In this document: positions 52,458 to 60,578 of the stretch, one piece after another
Layout of the letters: each line of letters starts with the position of its first letter
Numbering within the stretch: position 1 is the first letter of the stretch
NCBI GenBank assembly: GCA_965204665.1
Contig: OZ242002.1
Span: 1,550,001 to 1,614,000 of the forward strand
From: Nemesobacter sp965204665
GTDB taxonomy: Bacteria; Desulfobacterota_D; UBA1144; Nemesobacterales; Nemesobacteraceae
DNA length: 64,000 bases
Reading direction: 5' to 3'
Position numbers and translations under genes: made by a program
The notes under the pieces: generated by a model
Seen by the model: the letters and a program-made list of their open reading frames with translations, nothing else
Told to the model about the DNA's origin: nothing
The model's database searches: none

Positions 52458-53462
52458 TCAACTTTCATCGTCTTTTTCAGATATAACTTGAGTCAGAACT
52501 GTAGAGTCTACGAGAAATCTATCGCACCGGGATAGGTCAATCGCATACCGTACATTCTCTACCCCCGCAAGAAACATCTTTGGGGTGATGCGTGGAAATT
52601 CTTCGCGGACTTCAAATAAAGATGCGTTTCCTATCAGTAAAGGGTTATCAGAATAGTCGTCGTTCCAGTCGAAACCTGCAGCATTCAGATATTCTTCAAA
52701 TCTTATTGCTGCCGATATGTCCAGACTGGCGATTTTTTCGCGGACGCGAGAGGCGACATCAGCGACCGTTATCGACCCGGAATTGCTTGGAGCTAAAGAC
52801 ACCTCAATGACATGAAGAAACAGACGGGTGGTTTCGAAGGTGTCAAGTTGCTCTGCCGAGGAAATCCTTACGCTGTGCACATGGAAAGACTTAGTCTTGG
52901 CTTCAATGCCGGTCCGTCCCACCAAAAAGTCTTTTTTCCCGCCGACCGGACCTGTCCATGCTAGTACGGCATCAATAGGAGCGATGGTTGGAATCAGATA
53001 GTGTTCCAACACATAGAGTTCGCCGGTCAGACCTTTCTGCTCTTCTTGAGTCAGACGGTCGTCACTGCCTTTTCTTAACAGTCTGTGCCAACGCCAAGTT
53101 CGGACTAGAAAGCGCTCGATAGCTTCTGCTTCAGAGTGGGAAATGCGGGTGGAGTCAACAATGTCCCTACAGAAATGATGAAATACCTCCCTCTGTTCGC
53201 CGTCTGTCAGGCGAATGATTAACCGTCCTCCTGATTGATTTTCTGTTGGCTGTGCCTCGACGCGGAGCCCTCGTAGCTTGGGCAAACGTCGAGAGGAACT
53301 GTATTCGGAACTATGCTGGAGAATTAGGAGGCAGTGGCACTGACTGTCTAACGCCCAATAGAGCCCCCAAGCATAGGATCCAACATCTGATATACGTCGT
53401 GCATTAATTCCAGCGTTTTTGTGTGGTGGTTCAATGTTTTTCCACGGGTCGTCAGTTGACAT
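52458..53462 (-). CDS. PD-(D/E)XK nuclease-like protein, DUF4420 family
   Basis: The 334-residue protein carries the nuclease core as KKDFLVGRTGIEAKTKS (Asp and Glu-Ala-Lys, near residue 190), a PD-(D/E)XK variant typical of the DUF4420 family. Such proteins are encoded beside GHKL ATPases and Z1 helicases in restriction-like operons. I infer the DNA-cutting subunit. ATG 53462 overlaps the Z1 stop by 11 bp and follows GAGG; the frame opens further upstream. The same direction and tight spacing indicate one operon. Confidence 0.8.
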   Translation of the reverse strand: MSTDDPWKNIEPPHKNAGINARRISDVGSYAWGLYWALDSQCHCLLILQHSSEYSSSRRLPKLRGLRVEAQPTENQSGGRLIIRLTDGEQREVFHHFCRDIVDSTRISHSEAEAIERFLVRTWRWHRLLRKGSDDRLTQEEQKGLTGELYVLEHYLIPTIAPIDAVLAWTGPVGGKKDFLVGRTGIEAKTKSFHVHSVRISSAEQLDTFETTRLFLHVIEVSLAPSNSGSITVADVASRVREKIASLDISAAIRFEEYLNAAGFDWNDDYSDNPLLIGNASLFEVREEFPRITPKMFLAGVENVRYAIDLSRCDRFLVDSTVLTQVISEKDDES

Positions 53463-56178
53463 CATAGTCGTCCTCTTCGTCTGAGTCATCCTCGCCGTAA
53501 TGTTCTTGGTACCAAGTTGTATTGACAACGTATTCGACCTTTTTCTCCTGATATTTTGTTTTAGGGAAGCCGATACTCCACGCAGTCACAGGCATGTTAT
53601 AGATCAAGTTATCTTTTTCAGCAATTGCCAAAAGATGTATGACGAGCAGAGGTTTGGTACGGACATTTTGGTATATCTTGTCTGGATAGTTCTGAGGGTT
53701 TCTGAGTGATGATCTTTTCTTGTTATATTCCTCCTCAGCGGCTTTTCTTTGCGCGTGAGTCAGATCAACTCTAGTAATCCCGCGGGAACTGACCCTTTGT
53801 TTATTGGTCACCATGATCATCTGTCTGTTGCTACGTCTACCGCAGGTTCGATATTGACATATGAGTTTAAATCCGAGGTCATAATTGACTAGGGATTTGC
53901 ATTTGTGGGTATGATTCCCCGTAACTCCTGCAAACAGAATATTCCATCTGCTTAGTTCGTCCCTGCTCCTATTTTCGATGTGTTGGCGGACGGGGTCGAT
54001 ATTCGTGAGATGGGATCCAGGATGGTTCTTGAAATCTCTGAGAAATGCATCAACTAGATCTACCGGAACGTCATATACGAGGCGTTGGCCGTCTTTTCTA
54101 TCATTCTCTGGTATATGGCCTTGAACCCGCATTGTGTTAACGAGTCGGATGGCGGCTTGGAGATTCGCTTTTATCGTAGATTCATCTCGATACAGAATCG
54201 CAGTTTCTATGAAACTTTTCTCAAGTCCGATTTGTACGGTGTGGGTATTACTAGACCCCATCTTGTTGCGAGCTGTAACGACTAGGGTATCTGGGTGGCT
54301 GCGAATCTTGAGACCAAAATCCCTTGGTGTTGCATTAGCGTTTTGCATTTGTACTAATTCATCTCGAAGTTCTTCTATAGAGTCAGTAATGTGCTCGTAC
54401 CAGCCTTGAGCCTCCTCCGGCATCCAGATACGGCAAAGATCGTCGTATCCGTCGCGATAACCAAACCATCGACCCATCTGAAACAGCGTATCGTACATCA
54501 TAGAGCGGCGGAGGAAGTAACTTACAGTCAATCCTTCGAGAGTGAGTCCGCGAGAAAGTGAAAATCCTCCAACCGCGATCACGTTGAGTCCAGATGTCTC
54601 ACAGTCGTTATAGTTGAGCAACCCGGTGGCACGACTGTTTATTTCTACAACAGTAATAGCGTTGATACTCTTATACATATATTTTTGAATTTCCGACCAA
54701 GACTCCTTGTAGGTAACGTAATGCTTCTTATAGGCATTATGTAGTTTGGCAAGTTCTGGATCCCCAAAAACTTCATTGACGGGTCTAGCGCCATTTATCT
54801 TGATACTTGATGAGATTCGGTCAACGAACTCCTGTATTTTGTTGCGGGTCTGTTGTTGCACTGCAATGAAGCGAGAGACATTTACAAGCATTGAGTTGTG
54901 TGAGTGCGTCTGCCCCCGAATAAGTCTGATGGCTCGTGCTAGAATAAAGACACGAATAGATTCCTTGAGGCTCTCAGGTAACTCCGTGACAATGTGATTT
55001 TTCGGATGTGGCATCGGTAGCAGATCTTCATAGTCATTAATATCGTGAAGCATTGTGTTCTGAGAGTTTCCAAACACTCGTGTTGGGCCAAAATAATTGG
55101 TAGGAGGATCAAGGCTCACGATGAAGTCACGTGGGAAGAGGTCATGTCCCACCATATCGTGCTCGGAGTCTGGATCAATGAATATGTTAGCGAAGGGGGT
55201 GGCTGTATAGCCAACATAGTTACTACGGTCGAACAGGTTGAGAAGTTGACGTATTTGACTGTTAATTCGCGATACTTCATCGCCGTTACGCTTGATATTT
55301 ATTGAGGCATTGTCTGCTTCGTCATCAATAAGCAGCATCGGTTCTTGGATTGTGTCGGTCCCAAGATGTTGTGCATTGTGGGTCTTCAACCAGTCTATTA
55401 GGTTTCGGAGCGTATTAGAGTTTTTCTTAATCACAAACACAGCCGGTTCGCGAAGATTTTTCAGAGGGATGTTTAGGCTCTCCGCTATACCTTTGTGAAA
55501 GTCCCTGTAAGAAGTGGTGAAGGCATTTGGTCTGTACCGTTGGTCATATTTTCCTACGCCGACGAGGAACCGTTTCGATTTGGTGGTTGCACTGAATCCG
55601 ATGAATCCTTCATCCACGCGTTGCTGAGTCTGATTGCGGAGTCTGTTCTGCGATCCCGCAATTATAATAACCACCTTATACCCGGCATCTGCAGCCTTGG
55701 TTATAAGGCCTATGTAATTTGCTGTTTTCCCTGATTGTACATGGCCCATGACCATGCCTCTTCGATCCCATTTTCCGGTCTTGTTCGGGTTTTCAAGTAA
55801 TCCGAGGATTCTATCCGTTACGTTGCTTAGCCCTGCAAGAACTTGACTGGAGAGTCCTTTTTCGGTCATGAAATCTCGATATCGTCCCCAGTAATAATTT
55901 TTGAAGTCGATACCGGAACGTGATGTATCTAACCAAGGTTCGAATTCTTCCTGACCTTCTAACGCTGCGCCGTCCGTCATTATAACTCCGTGAATGGTTT
56001 CAAACTCAATCGCTAGATTTTCAGCCTCCTCATCGGTCACCCTAGGGCAGGCGAGTCGAACTTCGGCGATGATTTCGCGTATACGTTGTTGTGTTGGAAT
56101 TTCCTTTTCGCTAGCCAGAAGAGCTCTAACAAGTATCCTCAGTTTGTCTATTTCATTCACTAACCTTCTGGCCTCCAT
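53452..56178 (-). CDS. Z1-domain superfamily II helicase-like ATPase
   Basis: The 908-residue protein has helicase motifs in order: Walker A GHVQSGKT at 145-152, DDEAD at 285-289, YTATP at 324-328, and QMGRWFGYR at 567-575. The segment around RGLTLEGLTVSYFLRRSMMY is the Z1 domain hallmark. Z1 proteins were described in restriction-modification neighbourhoods with MORC-like ATPases (Iyer, Abhiman and Aravind 2008). It probably moves along or remodels DNA for the nuclease. Its start overlaps the MORC-like gene by 19 bp and its stop overlaps the nuclease gene, so the three are translationally linked. Confidence 0.88.
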   Translation of the reverse strand: MEARRLVNEIDKLRILVRALLASEKEIPTQQRIREIIAEVRLACPRVTDEEAENLAIEFETIHGVIMTDGAALEGQEEFEPWLDTSRSGIDFKNYYWGRYRDFMTEKGLSSQVLAGLSNVTDRILGLLENPNKTGKWDRRGMVMGHVQSGKTANYIGLITKAADAGYKVVIIIAGSQNRLRNQTQQRVDEGFIGFSATTKSKRFLVGVGKYDQRYRPNAFTTSYRDFHKGIAESLNIPLKNLREPAVFVIKKNSNTLRNLIDWLKTHNAQHLGTDTIQEPMLLIDDEADNASINIKRNGDEVSRINSQIRQLLNLFDRSNYVGYTATPFANIFIDPDSEHDMVGHDLFPRDFIVSLDPPTNYFGPTRVFGNSQNTMLHDINDYEDLLPMPHPKNHIVTELPESLKESIRVFILARAIRLIRGQTHSHNSMLVNVSRFIAVQQQTRNKIQEFVDRISSSIKINGARPVNEVFGDPELAKLHNAYKKHYVTYKESWSEIQKYMYKSINAITVVEINSRATGLLNYNDCETSGLNVIAVGGFSLSRGLTLEGLTVSYFLRRSMMYDTLFQMGRWFGYRDGYDDLCRIWMPEEAQGWYEHITDSIEELRDELVQMQNANATPRDFGLKIRSHPDTLVVTARNKMGSSNTHTVQIGLEKSFIETAILYRDESTIKANLQAAIRLVNTMRVQGHIPENDRKDGQRLVYDVPVDLVDAFLRDFKNHPGSHLTNIDPVRQHIENRSRDELSRWNILFAGVTGNHTHKCKSLVNYDLGFKLICQYRTCGRRSNRQMIMVTNKQRVSSRGITRVDLTHAQRKAAEEEYNKKRSSLRNPQNYPDKIYQNVRTKPLLVIHLLAIAEKDNLIYNMPVTAWSIGFPKTKYQEKKVEYVVNTTWYQEHYGEDDSDEEDDYDVN

Positions 56179-57659
56179 TTTCTCTTGCAGATAGCGTCTA
56201 TTGTCTTAGATGTCTCTGTCCAATATGTTTGAAATGGTTCCGAGGAACGCATCCATTCCTTGATTTCGATTGGTGACAGTTCCTGACTTCGGAGGATGTG
56301 CCACATTGAAGATGTGATTTCTTGGATATCCTCCGAACCAATATACGGTGGTCCGACTTCCTCTGGTTTGTCACTAACATCAATATGCAGGGCGTCTAAC
56401 GGAAAGGTTGATGCGATTAGGCGAAGAATTCGTTCGAATTCACTCGCCTTTCGGGGTTCGAGATTGTTCCTGAATGTTGAAATTAACGGATGCTTCTCGT
56501 CAATATGATATGAGATGGAATTTTTGCCCTGTACCCTTTTCCAGACTGGGAGACGATTGTTTTCGGTAAGTTTGGTGCCCCTGCCTGTGTGGGCTCGGCG
56601 TGACGGCATACCCATTTTCTCTATGATTTTTCTTAGACGGTTACGAACAGGTGCCGGAGGCTGGGCAGAGGATTTCTTGATGTCTATTTTCCACTCGGCA
56701 TCAAGGGTGTTTGGGATGTCTATCCCTACACGAGCAAGTTTTGTGAGTTCAAGTTTACGGGCTAGATTAAACCAAGTTCCATTAACGATCAGACGTCGAT
56801 TACGATACAGATAAAATCCTTGGTTGCTTACATAGCCCTCCGGTCCACCGTATTTTTCCCAGTTCTTTTTAGAAACCTTGTCGTGATGTGGAAGTGTTAT
56901 AGGCCAGATATTAATCTCACTGCCGTCTGGACCACCTATAACTTCCCTTTGATGGTGTTGTGTTGCTGGATGATTTGAGTGAAAGGGGTCAAAGTGTTGC
57001 AATTCTCGATTATTCATCGAGATCGTCAGACGCCGACCTCCCTGACCGGATAGAAAACGATGGAAGACCAATTCAATGTGGGATATGGATTCATTCAACT
57101 GCCGTAGTAGGTCGTCTCTATTTTTCTGGTCGTTAGAACCAACGAGGCGATCAATCTTTTCCCAAACTATCAAGGTGCCGTCACTTTGCAGTTCTTCTGA
57201 CCAGCGAATAGTTTCGGGACTTTCTGGAAGGTCAACTACCCACTTATCACGCTTCACAACAGTGTCTAAGTCCCAAATTGCACAGGAGGTGATCGAGTCT
57301 TTTTTTGTGACTACGGCGAGACGCCGACATTGCGAAAAGGATGCTGTCTTTAAACCGAGACCAAACCGTCCGAGGTCGTCTACAGTCCGGTTCTCAGTCG
57401 GACTTTTGGTGCCGGGTCGCATCGCCTCAAGTAGTTCCTTCTCACTCATACCGACCCCGTCGTCGAGTATGCCGATTGCCGGCTGTTCATTATGAGTGTC
57501 TGCAAATAACTGAATGTTTCTGGCTCCGGCAGTGATTGAGTTGTCGATGATGTCGGCGAGAGCTGTCTGCAGCGAGTAGCCCATGTCACGAAGACTCTCC
57601 ACCAAGGATGATGCGCGCGGGGGAAGTTCTAACTCTCCTTGTCGAAAATTCCTAGTCAT
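56160..57659 (-). CDS. GHKL (MORC/MutL-like) ATPase
   Basis: The 499-residue protein has the ATP-binding Bergerat fold: N-box DIIDNSI at 36-42, DDGVGM at 66-71 and GRFGLGLKTAS at 97-107, then an S5-like domain (about 190-330). Prokaryotic MORC and paraMORC proteins use ATP-driven dimer closure to alter protein-DNA complexes, and occur in restriction operons. The start is coupled to the methyltransferase stop (ATGA, 4 bp). Translation may therefore depend in part on whether the methyltransferase frame is open. Confidence 0.88.
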   Translation of the reverse strand: MTRNFRQGELELPPRASSLVESLRDMGYSLQTALADIIDNSITAGARNIQLFADTHNEQPAIGILDDGVGMSEKELLEAMRPGTKSPTENRTVDDLGRFGLGLKTASFSQCRRLAVVTKKDSITSCAIWDLDTVVKRDKWVVDLPESPETIRWSEELQSDGTLIVWEKIDRLVGSNDQKNRDDLLRQLNESISHIELVFHRFLSGQGGRRLTISMNNRELQHFDPFHSNHPATQHHQREVIGGPDGSEINIWPITLPHHDKVSKKNWEKYGGPEGYVSNQGFYLYRNRRLIVNGTWFNLARKLELTKLARVGIDIPNTLDAEWKIDIKKSSAQPPAPVRNRLRKIIEKMGMPSRRAHTGRGTKLTENNRLPVWKRVQGKNSISYHIDEKHPLISTFRNNLEPRKASEFERILRLIASTFPLDALHIDVSDKPEEVGPPYIGSEDIQEITSSMWHILRSQELSPIEIKEWMRSSEPFQTYWTETSKTIDAICKRKWRPEG

Positions 57660-58450
57660 GAGATGACCTCTCTCAAGAACGGGACTGATATTGAGTCATT
57701 ATCTGACGGCTGGGGAGAGTTTGCCGATTGAACTGCCCTGTTCTGTTCGGTGGTGCTATCTTGATGTTCAAATACATTCCATATCTGTTGTGCGATTTGC
57801 CACGCAAGATAGGGAGGAACTGCATTGCCAACCTGTACATACTGTTGTGTGCGTGTGCCGTGGAAGAAATAGTTGTCTGGGAATGTCTGAAGACGAGCGG
57901 CCTCGCGGACTGTAAGACTGCGGCACTGAGCCGGGTCAGGATGAATAAAATAGTGACCGTCCTTTGAGATATGACTTGTAATTGTTGTGGAAGGGTGATC
58001 TTCTAGTTGTACTCTGAAACGGTCGTTAAACTTGCCCGTGTTCCAATTTTTATGTTTAGCAGCCAGCGCTTGCGGGAAATCGCGGGCCTTAGGTGACCTG
58101 CCGAACACAGAAGCATAGGCCGAGGCATAGAGATATCTGCCTAGATGCTCATCAAGGTGTCCCCTAGACTCATTGTTGGGCAGTCGCGTCAGTCTGGGGT
58201 CAAATATCCAGTCGCGCAGATATGCAGGGCATGTATTCGGAAAGTCGGTTTCACCTTCTACCTCACGGTAAGGTGGAACTTCACCTTCTGTAAATTCAAG
58301 GGCGCGGTTAAGTGATGCTTGGAATTTCCGCTCTGTGTCCGATGACATGGCGGGCAGATGCTGAAGAGCCAGACTGTATGCTTTTTTCAGGGCTTGTTGC
58401 CACGAGGAATCGTTATCGTCTCGGCTGAGTCGACTTCGAAGCGTCGGCAT
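57656..58450 (-). CDS. C5-cytosine DNA methyltransferase, C-terminal part (out of frame with the N-terminal part)
   Basis: This frame holds the target-recognition region and the final motifs of an m5C methyltransferase: LTVREAARLQTFPDNYFF (motif IX) and QVGNAVPPYLAWQIA (motif X). The frame is open further upstream, to the G8 tract at 58682-58689, where it encodes YGIPQRRHRVFVICIRRD (motif VIII). So nothing of the enzyme is missing except the frame. ATG 58450 (MPTLRSR) is just the first ATG; independent function of this part is unlikely. With nine G (or six) in the tract, both halves join into a protein of about 579 residues. Confidence 0.85.
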   Translation of the reverse strand: MPTLRSRLSRDDNDSSWQQALKKAYSLALQHLPAMSSDTERKFQASLNRALEFTEGEVPPYREVEGETDFPNTCPAYLRDWIFDPRLTRLPNNESRGHLDEHLGRYLYASAYASVFGRSPKARDFPQALAAKHKNWNTGKFNDRFRVQLEDHPSTTITSHISKDGHYFIHPDPAQCRSLTVREAARLQTFPDNYFFHGTRTQQYVQVGNAVPPYLAWQIAQQIWNVFEHQDSTTEQNRAVQSANSPQPSDNDSISVPFLREVIS

Positions 58451-58620
58451 TGTGCCGATGACATCCTGTACGGATACTGGGGTTGTACTTCGGTCAAGTT
58501 TCGGCAGGAATTCACTTTGCAGATTGGCTGCGACATCACGACGAATGCAGATGACGAATACTCGGTGTCGTCTCTGCGGTATGCCGTACTCTTCGGCATG
58601 AACGAGAAAGTCCTTGGGAT

Positions 58621-59394
58621 CTAATCTGCTGTCATGTGGTAGTAAGTCTGTAGGGGGTTGTGTGAGGGATACGAGGCAATACCCCCCCCTTGTGTGAGCG
58701 TGTCCATGACGTTAGCAAATAATGATTGGCCGTTGTGCTTGGCTGAAAGAATACCTTTTACATTCTCCATTACCGCTACTGCCGGTTGTAACTGCTCAAG
58801 AATCTTCGCGAATTCCAAGTAGAGCGTTTGTCGCTCATCTTTGTTGGGGTCATAGTTGTTATTACCTGAATTTCTAGCTCTGCCGACTACCGAATAGGAT
58901 TGGCATGGAGGCCCTCCAAGCAGAACGGTTCTATTGCCGTGTGCTGCACATATCTTCGCGACCCGGTCTCGAACGAGAGATCTGACCTTAGGTGTTCCCA
59001 ACTTCAAACACAAAGTCTCACTACAAGCCTCCTGCCACTCGCACGGATAAAGTTTCCCCCAGTCGGGTTCCTCTACAAGAACTCCGTTGAGGAAGTCATA
59101 ATATTCCGGCGGGTATTCTGAAGGAAATTTTCTTAGGAACCCCCTCAGTACCAGTGTACGATGAGCTGCCGGTTCCATTTCAACTGAGAGAATGGGATTA
59201 AAATGAGGGTGTCCAAGAGGACCTCGTAAAGAGGCAAATCCCTCGGCTAACCCTCCCGGGCCGGAAAATAGATCAATAATTGGGACAGGACCCCGATCAT
59301 GATTAATCGGCTGCATGGTTTGATGGTGAAACGATGAAGGAGGGTTGCTTGATCTTCCTTGGATAAGGTGAGGCTGTTTTTTACGTGCTCCCAT
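58621..59394 (-). CDS. C5-cytosine DNA methyltransferase, N-terminal part (phase-variable, currently off)
   Basis: The frame has m5C motif I IDLFSGPGGLAEGF, motif IV GGPPCQSYSVVGR with the catalytic Cys, and motif VI ENVKGI. It runs through the G8 tract in the wrong frame and stops 68 bases later at 58621. The enzyme would methylate cytosine at C5 in a specific sequence, protecting host DNA from the nuclease encoded downstream. ATG 59394 is used; TTG 59406 is also possible; neither has a clear ribosome site. As the first gene of the operon, its switching could affect the following genes. Confidence 0.85.
   Translation of the reverse strand: MGARKKQPHLIQGRSSNPPSSFHHQTMQPINHDRGPVPIIDLFSGPGGLAEGFASLRGPLGHPHFNPILSVEMEPAAHRTLVLRGFLRKFPSEYPPEYYDFLNGVLVEEPDWGKLYPCEWQEACSETLCLKLGTPKVRSLVRDRVAKICAAHGNRTVLLGGPPCQSYSVVGRARNSGNNNYDPNKDERQTLYLEFAKILEQLQPAVAVMENVKGILSAKHNGQSLFANVMDTLTQGGGIASYPSHNPLQTYYHMTAD
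58682..58689 (-). repeat. G8 tract splitting the methyltransferase gene
   Basis: On the coding (minus) strand the tract reads CAA then eight G then TATT. With eight G the frame ends at a nearby stop. Adding one G joins it to the frame with motifs VIII-X. This is a classic translational phase-variation tract. Confidence 0.85.
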
Positions 59395-59556
59395 TAAGAT
59401 TCGCAAAAATCAAGGCGTAACTAATTAATCCCGAATGATATAACTGCCAGGATTGATTGTCAAATTTGAAAAGTACTCGATCAATAATGTCTCCTATTGA
59501 AATTTCATGCACTAAAGACTAAAAGGACAGACCATACTTACAATGAGATCATGCCG

Positions 59557-60018
59557 CTACTGTATTTCGCTTTCCCCGGAAGTTTCCACATAGTTTTTTT
59601 CCCCGCCGGTCTCAAGATAAACCCCCTTCTTATCCACCCCCGCATATTTCATAAGTTCGTAGTAAGCGGAGCGAAGCAGCCGCGCCGTGAATTTTCCGTC
59701 TTTTACAGTTACGTAAGGAATGTTTTCTCCCGCTATACGGAGTGTTGAAAAGTCGAGTTTTTCTTCCGTCTCGTCGTTCAGTCTCAGTAGAAACCCGTTT
59801 TCCGTTCCCGATACCATAGTAACCACGAAAGGAGTATCTTCGCACTCGACATAAACCCTGATGTCGCCCTCGCGCACAAAAAGCCTTCCTCTGGCGTCTT
59901 TGTCCAAGTTCCTGTTGTTCTCAAGGTATGTCCACCTGTGGGTTATCCTTATGCCGTCCTGAAACCACCTGCCTCGGCTGTCTATGAATATTCTCGGCTC
60001 TGCCCGTTCGTATTTCAT
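59557..60018 (-). CDS. DUF1285 family protein
   Basis: The 153-residue cytoplasmic protein begins IFIDSRGRWFQDGIRITH and continues RLFVREGDIRVYVECEDTPFVV. This is typical of DUF1285, a family of unknown function with two beta-rich subdomains. Its ATG overlaps the YjbQ stop by 4 bp. The 160 bp between it and the methyltransferase hold no gene. Confidence 0.7.
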   Translation of the reverse strand: MKYERAEPRIFIDSRGRWFQDGIRITHRWTYLENNRNLDKDARGRLFVREGDIRVYVECEDTPFVVTMVSGTENGFLLRLNDETEEKLDFSTLRIAGENIPYVTVKDGKFTARLLRSAYYELMKYAGVDKKGVYLETGGEKNYVETSGESEIQ

Positions 60019-60428
60019 ATGCCCATAGCTTTTACGACTACTCTTTTCCTTCTTTTTCCATCAAATTCTCCGTAGAAAATTTCCTGCCACGGACCTAAAT
60101 CAAGTTCACTTTTCGTTATCGGAACCACGACTTGGTGGTGAATAAGAAGGTTTTTCAGGTGAGCGTCCCCGTTATCTTCACCCGTGTCATGGTGCTTATA
60201 ACTCTCTCTGAAAGGACATATGCGTTCAAGCCACTCCCATATATCCTCGAAAAGTCCTCCCTCAAGGTCATTCACGAATACAGAAGCCGTGATGTGCATT
60301 GCGGATACAAGTACAAATCCTTCCGTTATCCCGCTGCGCTGCACGATCTGTCCTATCTCGGGGGTTATGTGCACCAGCTCTTTTTTTTCCGAGGTATTGA
60401 ACCATAGATATTCCGTGTGAGATTTCAT
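60015..60428 (-). CDS. yjbQ: YjbQ family protein (secondary thiamine-phosphate synthase / UPF0047)
   Basis: The 137-residue protein has the family signatures SAMHITASVFVNDLEGG, HHDTGEDNGDAHLKNLL and DLGPWQEIFYGEFDG. Members have weak thiamine-phosphate synthase activity; their main role is unsettled. ATG 60428 is used. It is coupled by a 4-bp overlap to the DUF1285 gene. Confidence 0.9.
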   Translation of the reverse strand: MKSHTEYLWFNTSEKKELVHITPEIGQIVQRSGITEGFVLVSAMHITASVFVNDLEGGLFEDIWEWLERICPFRESYKHHDTGEDNGDAHLKNLLIHHQVVVPITKSELDLGPWQEIFYGEFDGKRRKRVVVKAMGI

Positions 60429-60578
60429 TTCGACTCCTTCAGGATTTTTTCTTTTACTATACTTCTTTGTCGGCGAATTTTAAGGTTCTGTTTCTTTTTC
60501 CGGTACCTGTTGTAGTTTAATCGTCTCTTTATTCGGATATGTTATCTAGGAATATTTTCAGTAAAGAGTTGTCGGCGG

